Below, piece by piece: positions 33,958 through 42,845 of a stretch of 64,000 nucleotides of DNA. The notes under the pieces were generated by a model. The model saw nothing but the letters and a program-made list of their open reading frames with translations. It was not told the DNA's origin and made no database searches. The translations under genes and the position numbers were made by a program. The DNA comes from Collinsella aerofaciens. Its GTDB lineage: Bacteria > Actinomycetota > Coriobacteriia > Coriobacteriales > Coriobacteriaceae. Location of the stretch: the NCBI RefSeq assembly GCF_902364945.1, contig NZ_CABJFS010000003.1, positions 124,001 through 188,000 on the forward strand, in the 5' to 3' direction. The stretch's first letter is position 1; each line of letters opens with the position of its first letter.

Positions 33958-36789
33958 CTACTCCCCCAGCAGGGCCTTCTCGGGCGTGATCGGCAGCGAG
34001 CGCACCTGGTGGCCGGTGGCGTGTGCCACGGCCGATGCAACAGCGGCGAGCGGCGTGTTGATGACGACCTCGCCGATCGACTTGGCACCAAAAGGACCCG
34101 TCGGCTCGTAGCTCGGCTCAAAGGCCACGCGAATGCTGCCGATATCCAGGCGCGTGGGCAGCTTGTAGCTCATAAAGTTGCCGGTGCGCAGACGACCGCG
34201 GTCGTCGTGCTCCACGATCTCGTAGAGCGCGTGGCCGATACCCTGGGCAATGCCGCCCTCGGCCTGAACGCGCGCGAGCGCCTCGTTGATCACGGTGCCG
34301 CAGTCGACGGCCGCCGCATAGTCCACCACAGTCACCTTGCCGGTGGCCTTGTCGACCTCGACCTCGGCAATGCCGGCCATAAACGGCGGAGGCGAAACGG
34401 GCAGGCAGGCAGAAGCGTGCGAGGTGAGCGCGTCGCCGCCCGCGATGTTCTTGACGCACAGGTTGGCAAAGTCGCGCAGCGTGAGGTAGCGGCCGCGCTC
34501 ACGAGCGGCACGCTCGTCGGACAGGCGCACGTACTGGCCGTCGAAGACCACGTCGGCGGCGTCAACGTCCCACATCTGAGCGGCCTTGGCGCAAATCTTC
34601 TCGCGCAGCTCGGTCGCGGCGTTCTTGGCGGCAAGGCCCGTCACGTAGGTACCGGAGCTCGCGTACGAACCGGCGTCGAACGGCGACACGTCGGTGTCCA
34701 CGCCGCGCACCACAATGAGCGAGCTTTCAACGCCCAACTCCTCGGCGGCAATCTGCGCCAGAATCGTGTCGACACCCATGCCGTTATCGGTGGCGCCGGT
34801 GCCGATGGTAATGAAGCCGTCCTCTTCCAGGCGCATATCGATGCCGGCGATGTCGACATTGGAAATGCCCGAGCCCTGCATGGTGAGCGCACAGCCCAGA
34901 GCACGCACGCGGTCGCCCAGGTCGACGGCCAGCGGCTTGTCGCGCCAACCGATCATGTCCATCGCGCGCAGCAGGCAGCGGTCGAGTGCGCAGGCGTTGA
35001 GCTTTTCGTTGTAGTACTGCGGCATGATCTCGCCCTCGCGCACGATGTTCTTAAGGCGCAGGTCGGCGGGGTCCATGTGCAGCATGTCGGCGAGCTCGTT
35101 AACGGCGCTCTCCACGGCAAACTGGCCCTGGGTGGCACCGTAGCCGCGATACGCGCCGCCGCGGTTGGTATTGGTGTAGACAGCGTCCCAGCTAAAGCGG
35201 CTCGCCTTTACATGGTTGTAAATCGGCAGGCTCTTGTGGCCCGAAAGGCCGATCGTCGTGGTGGCGTGCTCGCCGTACGCGCCGGCGTTGGAAAGCGTAT
35301 GCAGGTCGATGGCCGTGATGGTGCCGTCGTTCATGGCGCCCAGCTTAACGGTCATCTGCATCTGGTGGCGCGAGTTGCCCGCAGTGATGGTCTCCTCGCG
35401 GGTGTAGCAGCAATAGCTCGGACGGCCGGTCTGCTGGGTGACGAACGCCACGAAGATCTCGCAGCAGCCCGTCTGCTTGGAGCCAAAGCCGCCGCCGATG
35501 CGCGGCTTAATGACCTGCACCTGCGACTGCGGAATGTCGAGCGACTGCGCGACCATGCGGCGCACGTGGAAGGGCACCTGCGTGGAGGTGGTCACCGAGA
35601 TGCGCCCGAACGCGTCGGTCGTCGCAAAGGCGCGGAAGGTCTCCATGGGCGCGGTCTGCGTGGCCTGGCTGGTGTAGGTACGGGTAAAGACGACGTCGCT
35701 CTGGGCGAACGCCTCGTCCAAGTCGCCAAAGTCGCTCGAGCCGCTGCACACCAGGTTGCGCGGAACATCGCCGCCCTGCGGGAACATAAAGGTCACGTCG
35801 CCCTCGGGGTGGACCACGATGTCGTTATCGAGTGCCTGGGTAAAGTCGAGCAGGGGCTCGAGCACCTCGTAGTCGACCTTGATGAGCTTGAGCGCCTTAT
35901 CGGCGGCCTCCTCGGTCTCGGCGGCGACGATCGCCACCTCTTCGTTTTGGTAACGGACGAGGTTCTCGAGAATCAGACGGTCGTAGGGACTCGGCTGCGG
36001 ATAGCTCTGGCCGGCAATGGTAAAACGGCGCTTGGGAACGTCCTCGTAGGTGTAGACGCCCACGACACCGGGCACCTTCAGGGCGCGCGACGTATCGATA
36101 GAGCGAATCTTGGCGCGGGCGTACGGGCTGCGCTTGAGTTTGACGATGAGCGCACCGGCGGGCACCATATCGCCCGTGTAGACGGGACGGCCCTCGAGCA
36201 GGGCCTTCGAGTCCTTCTTGGGCTGCTTGTGAGTGATCTGCTTGTAGGTGACGCCGTCGCAGCTGGTGTCATTGACCGGCAGCTCGGGCAACTCAAAGCC
36301 CACCTGTACGCCAGATTCGTTGAGGAAGCGGACGATGGCGCGCAGCTGGCTCTCGTAGCCGCTGCAGCGGCAGAGGTTGCCGGCAAGCTGGCGCGAGAGC
36401 TCCTCGCGCGTGGCGACGAGGCTCGGGTCTTCCTTGGCGGCACGAGCGAGCGCCAACACGTTCATGATGAGGCCGGGAGCGCAAAAACCGCACTGCTCGG
36501 CACCTTCGACAGCCATGGCGCGAGCGAGCGCCTCGGACTCGGCCTTGAGACCCTCGAGCGTGGTGACGGAGCGGCCCTCGACGCGCGCGGCGGGAACCGA
36601 GCAGCTCAGCACCGGGTCGCCGTCGAGCCACACCGTGCACAGGCCGCAGTTGGTGGTTTCGCAGGCGCAGCGCACCGACGCGCAACCCTGCTCGCGCAGC
36701 AGCGCAAAGAGCATGGTGTCGGGGGCAATCTGAACCTTGACCTTGCGGCCGTTGAGCGTAAAGGAAAGATCGATGAGTTTGGCAGCCAT
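33958..36789 (-). CDS. Xanthine dehydrogenase-family protein: fused 2Fe-2S and molybdopterin subunits
   Basis: The 943-residue protein joins two subunits that are usually separate. Residues 1-160 are the iron-sulfur subunit, with a plant-type cluster (CACETTNCGLC) and a second cluster (QCGFCAPGL, LCRCSGY). The rest is the molybdenum-cofactor subunit: RIGGGFGSKQTG, GGAYRGYGATQGQFA and GAKSIGEVV, whose Glu is the expected catalytic base. These enzymes hydroxylate purines, aldehydes or N-heterocycles. It overlaps the FAD subunit gene by one base. The substrate cannot be told. Given the selenium genes nearby, a selenium-dependent hydroxylase is conceivable but unproven. Confidence 0.88.
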   Translation of the reverse strand: MAAKLIDLSFTLNGRKVKVQIAPDTMLFALLREQGCASVRCACETTNCGLCTVWLDGDPVLSCSVPAARVEGRSVTTLEGLKAESEALARAMAVEGAEQCGFCAPGLIMNVLALARAAKEDPSLVATREELSRQLAGNLCRCSGYESQLRAIVRFLNESGVQVGFELPELPVNDTSCDGVTYKQITHKQPKKDSKALLEGRPVYTGDMVPAGALIVKLKRSPYARAKIRSIDTSRALKVPGVVGVYTYEDVPKRRFTIAGQSYPQPSPYDRLILENLVRYQNEEVAIVAAETEEAADKALKLIKVDYEVLEPLLDFTQALDNDIVVHPEGDVTFMFPQGGDVPRNLVCSGSSDFGDLDEAFAQSDVVFTRTYTSQATQTAPMETFRAFATTDAFGRISVTTSTQVPFHVRRMVAQSLDIPQSQVQVIKPRIGGGFGSKQTGCCEIFVAFVTQQTGRPSYCCYTREETITAGNSRHQMQMTVKLGAMNDGTITAIDLHTLSNAGAYGEHATTTIGLSGHKSLPIYNHVKASRFSWDAVYTNTNRGGAYRGYGATQGQFAVESAVNELADMLHMDPADLRLKNIVREGEIMPQYYNEKLNACALDRCLLRAMDMIGWRDKPLAVDLGDRVRALGCALTMQGSGISNVDIAGIDMRLEEDGFITIGTGATDNGMGVDTILAQIAAEELGVESSLIVVRGVDTDVSPFDAGSYASSGTYVTGLAAKNAATELREKICAKAAQMWDVDAADVVFDGQYVRLSDERAARERGRYLTLRDFANLCVKNIAGGDALTSHASACLPVSPPPFMAGIAEVEVDKATGKVTVVDYAAAVDCGTVINEALARVQAEGGIAQGIGHALYEIVEHDDRGRLRTGNFMSYKLPTRLDIGSIRVAFEPSYEPTGPFGAKSIGEVVINTPLAAVASAVAHATGHQVRSLPITPEKALLGE

Positions 36790-37703
36790 TAGCGCACCTC
36801 GCTAGAATCGACGCCGGGCACGCGGCGGCAGGAATACTCGTCCGTGGCGAACTTGGGGATCTGCACGCCCTCGAGCTCGCGGGCAAGCGCGGCCGAAAGC
36901 TCGATGCCGGCGGCGCGGCGCACGGCCTGCACGGCAAGCGGCGCCGAGATGCGACGGCGGTACTCGGCTGAGCCCCACAGGTTGGTGCCGTAGCTCAGCG
37001 CGCGCACGGACGCGGCAAGGGCACGCAGCTCGTCCTCGGAAGGCTGCTCGTTCACCAGGCCGCATGCCTCGCCCTGCAGCAGGGTCGCGCGCAGCGGACG
37101 GGCACCCACGGTGACATGCCAGCTGTTGTCCCACCAGGCGGCGGTAACGTTTAGGGAGGGGAAGTCGGTCGCGGCCTTGCGTACGGCCTCGTAGCTCGCG
37201 CGGTAGTCGTGCTTAACGACCACGACGTGCTCGATCACGTCGCGCACATAGCCCATGTTCACAAACTCGGCAAGCGGCACGCGGCCGGCACCCGTCAGCT
37301 CAACATAGGAATCGAGCGCGAGGAAGGCGGAGAGAACATCCGAGAAGCCAAAGCGGCCGTAGATGCTGCCACCCACCGTGGCGGTATTGCGCAGCTGCAC
37401 GCCCACAATGTCGTGGACGGCAAACTCAAATACGTTGTTGACGAGCGCGTTGAGTTCGGCATGGCGCTCGAGTTGGCGCAGGGCACACATGGCACCGATG
37501 CGAAACTCGGTCTCGGTCTCCTCGATCTGATCGAGTCCGCAGGCCGAAAGGTCAATCGCCGTCGCCACGCGACGCGATCCCAGGCGCATCCAGATGCCGC
37601 CGCCCACAATCTTGTTGTTGCGGTTCTTCTGCAAGAGCTCATAGGCTTCGGCCGCGTTTCCAACACGGACGTAGGTACCGAACTTGAGCACGTTCTCCCC
37701 CAT
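36789..37703 (-). CDS. Xanthine dehydrogenase-family FAD-binding subunit
   Basis: The 304-residue protein has the flavin-binding KIVGGGIWMRLG near residue 32 and the second FAD loop region LRNTATVGGSIYGRFGFSD at about 105-123, followed by a C-terminal CO-dehydrogenase-flavoprotein domain. It passes electrons from the molybdenum/Fe-S protein to NAD(P) or another acceptor. It is the first gene of the two-gene operon; the stop and the next start overlap (TAATG). GGGGGAGA is upstream of the ATG. Confidence 0.88.
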   Translation of the reverse strand: MGENVLKFGTYVRVGNAAEAYELLQKNRNNKIVGGGIWMRLGSRRVATAIDLSACGLDQIEETETEFRIGAMCALRQLERHAELNALVNNVFEFAVHDIVGVQLRNTATVGGSIYGRFGFSDVLSAFLALDSYVELTGAGRVPLAEFVNMGYVRDVIEHVVVVKHDYRASYEAVRKAATDFPSLNVTAAWWDNSWHVTVGARPLRATLLQGEACGLVNEQPSEDELRALAASVRALSYGTNLWGSAEYRRRISAPLAVQAVRRAAGIELSAALARELEGVQIPKFATDEYSCRRVPGVDSSEVR

Positions 37704-37782
37704 CTCTTCACTTGTCCAGCACCTTTAAGTGTACCAAACGAGGGGCCGCACACCGTTTTAGGACAAAATCCACCCACCCATC

Positions 37783-37857
37783 CATAACTTGCGGTGATAT
37801 ACGGACTGATTAGCCGTTCCGGGGCGCTAAACAGTCCGTATTTCACCGCAAGTTATG
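37783..37857. repeat. Intergenic hairpin, TTGCGGTGA family, copy 3
   Basis: 26-base arms with one mismatch (outer end CATAACTTGCGGTGATATAC) and a 23-base loop. The core is shared with copy 2. It lies between the promoter side of the FAD-subunit gene and the 3' end of gdhA. Confidence 0.8.
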
Positions 37858-37879
37858 AAGAGTCCTCCAGGATAGAAAA

Positions 37880-37906
37880 GGCTCCCAGCCAAGATGACTG
37901 GGAGCC
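37880..37906 (-). terminator. gdhA intrinsic terminator
   Basis: A 9-bp stem (GGCTCCCAG/CTGGGAGCC) with a 9-base loop lies 28 bases after the gdhA stop. TTTTC follows on the - strand. Confidence 0.8.
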
Positions 37907-37933
37907 TTATCACATGCTATGTCGAGCGAAGAT

Positions 37934-39289
37934 TTAGCAGACGCCCTGGGCGAGCATGGCGTCGGCGACCTTCAAGAAGCCGGCGATGTTGGCGCCCATG
38001 ACAAAGTTGCCCTCCTGGCCATACTCCTTGGCGGTGTCGTCCACGTTGTGGAACATGCCGCGCATGAGCTGCTCGAGCTTGCCGTCGACCTCCTCGAAGG
38101 TCCAGGACAGGTGCTCGGCGTTCTGGCTCATCTCCAGGCCGGACACGAGCACACCGCCGGCGTTGGCAGCCTTACCGGGCATAAAGGCGACGCCGTTCTC
38201 CTGGAAGTAGGTCGTGGCCTCGATGGTCGTGGGCATGTTCGCGCCCTCGCCGACCACCTTGCAGCCGTTGGCGACGAGAGCCTGGGCGTCCTCGAGCAGC
38301 AGCGTGTTCTCGCGAGCGCAGGGCAGCGCGATGTCGCAGGGCAGCTGCCACACGCCACGGCCGTCGCCCTCGTGCCACGTGGCATTGGGCTTCTCGTCGA
38401 CGTACATAGCGAGCGTAACGCCCTTGTCGTGGCCGGAGCGCTTCTTGTTGTAGACATGCTCGAGCACGGTGTAGTCGATGCCGTCGGGATCCTCGACCCA
38501 GCCATGGGTGTCGGAGCAGGCGAGCACCTTGCCGCCGAGCTGGGCGACCTTCTGGACCGCGTAGATGGCGACGTTACCGGAGCCGTGAACGACGACGTTC
38601 TTGCCCTCGAAGGAGTCGCCGCGGCTCTTGAGGTACTCGTCCACAAAGTAGACCAGACCGTAGCCGGTAGCCTCGGTACGGGCGAGCGAGCCGCCAAAGG
38701 AGAGGCCCTTGCCGGTGAGAACGCCAGTCCACTCGTTGGTCAGGCGCTTGTACTGACCGAACATGTAGGCAACCTCGCGGCCGCCAACGCCCAGGTCGCC
38801 GGCGGGAACGTCGGTGTTGGGGCCGATGTGGCGATAGAGCTCGGTCATGAAGGACTGGCAGAAGTGCATGATCTCGTTGTTGGACTTGCCCTTGGGGTCA
38901 AAGTCGGAACCGCCCTTGCCGCCGCCCATGGGAAGGGTGGTCAGGCTGTTCTTGAGGATCTGCTCCAGGCCCAGGAACTTGAGCATGCCCAGGGTGACCG
39001 TCGGGTTAAAGCGCAGGCCGCCCTTATAGGGTCCAATGGCAGAGTTGAACTCGACGCGGTAACCGCGGTTGACCTGAACCTTGCCCTGGTCGTCGACCCA
39101 GGGAACACGGAACATGACGATGCGCTCGGGCTCGACGAGGCGCTCCAGCAGGGCGGCCTCCTCGTACTCGGGGTGGGCGTCGAGCGCCGGCTGGATGGTG
39201 CCGAGGATCTCGGTCGCGGCCTGGATGAACTCAGGTTGCTCGGGATAGCGGGCCTTGAGCTCGTCGAGAACTTTCTGCGTGTAGCTCAT
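37934..39289 (-). CDS. gdhA: NADP-specific glutamate dehydrogenase
   Basis: It interconverts 2-oxoglutarate plus ammonia and glutamate with NADP(H) in the cytoplasm. The 451-residue length and motifs fit the hexameric class: KGGLRFNPTVTLGMLKFLG, the catalytic-lysine region PMGGGKGGSDFDPKGKS, PAGDLGVGGRE, and the nucleotide-binding VVHGSGNVAIYA. I start it at 39289, where GGAGGAAGC precedes the ATG. It is monocistronic with its own terminator. Confidence 0.96.
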   Translation of the reverse strand: MSYTQKVLDELKARYPEQPEFIQAATEILGTIQPALDAHPEYEEAALLERLVEPERIVMFRVPWVDDQGKVQVNRGYRVEFNSAIGPYKGGLRFNPTVTLGMLKFLGLEQILKNSLTTLPMGGGKGGSDFDPKGKSNNEIMHFCQSFMTELYRHIGPNTDVPAGDLGVGGREVAYMFGQYKRLTNEWTGVLTGKGLSFGGSLARTEATGYGLVYFVDEYLKSRGDSFEGKNVVVHGSGNVAIYAVQKVAQLGGKVLACSDTHGWVEDPDGIDYTVLEHVYNKKRSGHDKGVTLAMYVDEKPNATWHEGDGRGVWQLPCDIALPCARENTLLLEDAQALVANGCKVVGEGANMPTTIEATTYFQENGVAFMPGKAANAGGVLVSGLEMSQNAEHLSWTFEEVDGKLEQLMRGMFHNVDDTAKEYGQEGNFVMGANIAGFLKVADAMLAQGVC

Positions 39290-39499
39290 GCTTCCTCCAA
39301 TTGATGGAAAAGAAAAGTATCGTTCGAGGCGCCCCATGCGCCGCGAGCTTTATCGAGTATGGATAATATCGCACTGTTGCAGCAAAGTTTCGCATAAGCC
39401 GACGAGCAGATGTTTCGTTTTGATTACGATGCAGGTAGAAGCGTTTTTGAGCACCTGACGAACAACTCGCGTGTTTCGAAGCTGTTTCGTCCACATGTT

Positions 39500-39543
39500 C
39501 CAAACCACCACATTGGGGACAGGCACCTTTGTGGTGGTGTTGG
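39500..39543. repeat. GGGACAG-type hairpin, copy 3
   Basis: Arms CCAAACCACCAC (39500-39511) and GTGGTGGTGTTGG (39531-39543) close a loop with TTGGGGACAGGCACC. It lies at the 3' end of the DUF3343 gene and reaches to four bases from its stop, so it may end that operon. Confidence 0.6.
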
Positions 39544-39546
39544 CGG

Positions 39547-39942
39547 TTAGAGGACGAGCTGATGGTAGTCGGCGGGGGTTACGCGGCCTTCGGTGGCAGC
39601 GCGGAAGGCGGCGAGCGCATCGCCCGAGAACGGCATGGCCCAGCACAGACCGCAACCTGCGGTAATGGAGCCGGGCAAAGGCATAATGCGCCCGGGCACG
39701 CCGGCATCCAGGCACAGCTGCTCGCATTCCATCACATCGAAGGTGCTGTCAAACGACACGATAATCTTGCGCTCGTGGTCGAGGACATCACCGGACGGGC
39801 CTTCGCGGTGTGCCTCACGATACGCCGCGGCGGCCGCTTCCTCTTCCGCAGTATGTCCACAGCCACCGCAGCCGCAGGTACAGGGCTCGGACCCGTCGCA
39901 AGTGCAAGGCTCTCCCGTGTCGGGGCAAATATCGTGAGACAT
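39547..39942 (-). CDS. DUF3343 protein with a Cys-rich N-terminus (putative selenium/sulfur carrier-like)
   Basis: The protein is 131 residues. The first 30 are extremely Cys-rich (CPDTGEPCTCDG, then CTCGCGGCGH), like a metal- or selenium-binding tail. The last 80 are a DUF3343 domain (KIIVSFDSTFDVMECEQLC, then GSITAGCGLCW). This family is small and usually lacks the long Cys tail. It has been linked to selenium metabolism by genome context. Here it ends a stretch with mobA, tRNA-Sec, selB and selA, which fits. A role in holding or delivering selenium is inference. Confidence 0.75.
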   Translation of the reverse strand: MSHDICPDTGEPCTCDGSEPCTCGCGGCGHTAEEEAAAAAYREAHREGPSGDVLDHERKIIVSFDSTFDVMECEQLCLDAGVPGRIMPLPGSITAGCGLCWAMPFSGDALAAFRAATEGRVTPADYHQLVL

Positions 39943-39957
39943 GGCAACTCCAATCGT

Positions 39958-40590
39958 CTAGGCGAGTAACTCTGCCGCCGCAAACTCCTCGGGCGTATTG
40001 ACGTTTTCAAAGCAGAGCGTCGAGCCTGCGACCTTAACGATCTGCGGCTCATCCATATAACCAGCCTGAACGCGATTAATCAGGCAGCGAATGCGCTGAC
40101 GGTCGCAGACGAGCAGCTCTTGGGCGACCGGCGCACACGCGTCACGGCGCCAGACGGCACAAAGCGGCTCAATCCCCCGCTCCTCGCGCGGCACGCACAC
40201 GTCGAGCGCCTCGGCCTCAACACGATCGGCAAGCGCGCCGATGAGTTCCGGCGAGACAAACGGCATATCGCAGGCGACGATCGCCACGAGCGGCAATCGG
40301 GCCGCGGCCAACGAACTCGCGATGCCGCGCATGGCACCCGCCGGCCCTTCAAGGTCCGCCACCACACGCGGCACCAGGCCGCCAAACGCGCGCTCCTCAA
40401 GGTAGGCCAGCTCGCTGGGACGCGACGTCGTCACGACCAACTCGCCGGCAACTTGCGCCAGCCGGCCCAGCACGCGCTCGATGAGCGGCTCGCCGCAAAA
40501 CGACATGCGGGCCTTATCGCAGCCCATGCGCGAGGACAGCCCGCCCGCTTGGACGACACAAGAAAGATCGGCACGTCTTACGGTAGTCAT
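39958..40590 (-). CDS. mobA: Molybdenum cofactor guanylyltransferase
   Basis: MobA joins GMP to molybdopterin to form the guanine dinucleotide cofactor that FdhF-type enzymes need. The 210-residue protein has the nucleotidyltransferase loop LSCVVQAGGLSSRMGCDKARM at about 8-28, GPAGAMRGI, and ACDMPFVSPELI with the metal-binding Asp. I start it at 40590. The longer open frame upstream runs through the tRNA-Sec gene. Placement beside selA/selB supports service to FdhF. Confidence 0.9.
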   Translation of the reverse strand: MTTVRRADLSCVVQAGGLSSRMGCDKARMSFCGEPLIERVLGRLAQVAGELVVTTSRPSELAYLEERAFGGLVPRVVADLEGPAGAMRGIASSLAAARLPLVAIVACDMPFVSPELIGALADRVEAEALDVCVPREERGIEPLCAVWRRDACAPVAQELLVCDRQRIRCLINRVQAGYMDEPQIVKVAGSTLCFENVNTPEEFAAAELLA

Positions 40591-40744
40591 ACGGCAAAAC
40601 ACCCCCATCGGCATGCTCGAAACCCGGTGCGCAAAGCTAAATACTGCCGCCGAAATAGCGGCGCTACGAAAAGCTCGTGCAAAAACAAAACAGCGCCTTT
40701 GCGGCACGCAGCAAGACCGCGAGCACAAAAGCGCTGGTAACGTA

Positions 40745-40841
40745 TGGCGGGAACGTATGTGAATCGAACACATCCAAGACGTTTTGCACGCCTCGCAACG
40801 GTTTTGAGGACCGCGGAGCCCACCGGAGCCCATCCGTTCCC
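40745..40841 (-). tRNA. selC: tRNA-Sec (anticodon TCA)
   Basis: The 97-base gene has an encoded CCA end. The acceptor stem starts GGGAACG and pairs with CGTTCCC, and the eighth pair is a G/A mismatch. The T-arm is ATGTG-TTCGATT-CACAT (5 bp). The anticodon arm is GCGGT-CCTCAAA-ACCGT, placing TCA in the anticodon. An 8-bp variable arm (CGAGGCGT/ACGTCTTG, with two G-T pairs) is the mark of tRNA-Sec. Base 33 is C instead of the near-universal T. It lies 36 bases downstream of selB. Confidence 0.93.
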
Positions 40842-40877
40842 AAGTGCGGCGGTATTTTACCAAACCGAGCAGCCAAT

Positions 40878-42845
40878 CTAGCGCAGGGAGCGCAGGCCGC
40901 CGGCCTCCTTGTCGAGCACCGTAAAGCGCACGGCATCCAGGTGCTCCAAGATGCTGATGGCGCGTTTGCGCGACACGCCCAGGGCCTCGCGCAGCACGCT
41001 CGTGGTGGCAGCGCCGCCGGCGGCCTCAATGGCGGCGGCGACGAGTTCGCGCACATGGGCCTCGGCGGCAGCGGACAGGGCAACGTTGCGCTCGACCTTC
41101 ACGATCGAGCGGTTGAGCGAAAGCTCGCGCAGGGCACGCGTCATGGTGTCGCGATCGAGCTGCAGCTGCTCGCCCACCTCGGGCAACGTCGGTGCATCCA
41201 GGCCGGCCTCGTCAAGCAGCGCGACGATCCGCTCGCAAGCCTCTCGCACCACGCGTGCCGCCGCGGCGGCCGAATGTGGATCGAATACCTCGGCGCCCTC
41301 GGCGGCGCACACGCCACGCGAGCAGCCCTCGGCAATCAGAGCCGCGGCAACGTCTTCATCAGCGGCAGGCCACGCAGCATGGGCAACGGCGCCGGGCGTA
41401 AAGCCTGTCTCCTTGGGAGCCGCCGCGTGCATGGCTGACAGGGTCGCCGCCAGTGCATCCATCGCGGCGTCGAGCACCACGGCGTCCGCCAAGAGGTCTG
41501 CATCACCTACGGCAAGCTTGCGAACGGAGCCCTGCGCCACCAACCCGCGCAGTGCGGCATCGACCTCGCCGACACCAAGATCTAAAGCCTCGGCAACATC
41601 AATCGCCGTAACCGGCAGCGTCTGCAGCGCCAACCAAGCGCCCACACCGCCCGCGATATCGCCGGACTCGAGCGCTGCAAGCAGCGTGCGCTCCTCCGCC
41701 GAAAGCTCTCGCGTGCGACGGCAGCGCGAAAGCAGTACACGCCCGCCGCCAATGAGCATAACGGGCGAATACGACAGCACCACGGCATGGTCTCCGGCTC
41801 GCAGCGGCAGCGGCTCCTCCAAGCGCACCTGCACGGTACGGGTCTCGCCCACCGCCATGGGGGCCTCGCCCTCCAAAAGCATGATGTGGCCGACGACCTC
41901 GGCCGTGCCGGCCATCACATGCACACGCGCGCCCGACTCGAGCACGCGCGGCTTGGCGCCCTCGCGGCCCAGGTAGGTGAACGTCATCATAAAGCGCAAC
42001 GTCTGACCAAAGCGATCCGCCACGCCCAGCATCTCGCCGCGGTCAAGTGCCGCGACACCGTCACCAACTAGGTTGAGCGCCACACGCTGACCAGGCAGCG
42101 CGCGCGGCGTATCGCCATGCACCTGAATCCCGCGCACGCGACAGACCGTACGCGACGGCAAAGCCATCAGCTCGTCGCCCACCGCAACCGGCGCATCGTG
42201 CAGCGTTCCCGTTACGACAGTGCCGACGCCCTTAATCGTAAAGCAGCGGTCAATCGGCAGACGCGGTGCGGCATCGGTGAGCTCGGCACGGGCACGGCAG
42301 GAATCCCAGCAGGCACTTACCTGCTCGTCGAGCACCGCAAGCAGCCCGTCGATCCCCTCGCCCGTCTTAGACGACACGGGCACGATCGGCGCGTCCGCAA
42401 ACACGGTACCCGACAAAAAGTCATCGGCGTCGAGCTCGGCAAGTTCGGCCATCTCGTCGTCCGCAAGGTCGCACATGGTCAGCGCCACCACCATATGCGT
42501 GACGCCCAACAGCTCCAACACGTGCACGTGCTCACGCGTCTGCGGCATTACGCCCTCCACGGCCGAAACCACCAGCACGGCCACGTCGATACCCGTGGCG
42601 CCCTGCACCATGGCGCGCAAGTAATGCGCGTGGCCCGGCACGTCGACCAGGCCCACGATCTTGCCACTCGGCAGCGCCAGCTCGCCAAAGCCCAGCTCCA
42701 CGGTCATACCGCGACGGCGCTCAACCTCCAGGCGGTCGGGGTTTTTACCCGTCAGCGCCTCGATGAGCGCCGACTTACCGTGGTCAACATGTCCCGCCGT
42801 ACCTACGATAACGGGACACTCCACCAGTGCTTGAACCTCACTCAT
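40878..42845 (-). CDS. selB: Selenocysteine-specific elongation factor SelB
   Basis: SelB brings Sec-tRNA to UGA codons marked by a SECIS hairpin. The 655-residue protein has the G1 loop GTAGHVDHGKS at residues 15-25, RRGMTVELGFGEL (switch region), DVPGHAHYLRAM (G3), VALTMCDLADDE (G4-like), EF-Tu domains 2 and 3, and C-terminal winged helices (for example LREALGVSRKRAISILEHLD) that read the mRNA hairpin. Its ATG overlaps the selA stop by four bases (ATGA). Its client, fdhF, lies in the same cluster. Confidence 0.95.
   Translation of the reverse strand: MSEVQALVECPVIVGTAGHVDHGKSALIEALTGKNPDRLEVERRRGMTVELGFGELALPSGKIVGLVDVPGHAHYLRAMVQGATGIDVAVLVVSAVEGVMPQTREHVHVLELLGVTHMVVALTMCDLADDEMAELAELDADDFLSGTVFADAPIVPVSSKTGEGIDGLLAVLDEQVSACWDSCRARAELTDAAPRLPIDRCFTIKGVGTVVTGTLHDAPVAVGDELMALPSRTVCRVRGIQVHGDTPRALPGQRVALNLVGDGVAALDRGEMLGVADRFGQTLRFMMTFTYLGREGAKPRVLESGARVHVMAGTAEVVGHIMLLEGEAPMAVGETRTVQVRLEEPLPLRAGDHAVVLSYSPVMLIGGGRVLLSRCRRTRELSAEERTLLAALESGDIAGGVGAWLALQTLPVTAIDVAEALDLGVGEVDAALRGLVAQGSVRKLAVGDADLLADAVVLDAAMDALAATLSAMHAAAPKETGFTPGAVAHAAWPAADEDVAAALIAEGCSRGVCAAEGAEVFDPHSAAAAARVVREACERIVALLDEAGLDAPTLPEVGEQLQLDRDTMTRALRELSLNRSIVKVERNVALSAAAEAHVRELVAAAIEAAGGAATTSVLREALGVSRKRAISILEHLDAVRFTVLDKEAGGLRSLR

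Noticed and set aside
33919..36792. 957-codon + strand ORF opposite the xanthine dehydrogenase-like gene
   Set aside because: Shadow frame with no domain; the - strand encodes the enzyme.
40591..40863. Longer mobA reading frame
   Set aside because: It runs through the tRNA-Sec gene, and homology begins only at the ATG at 40590.
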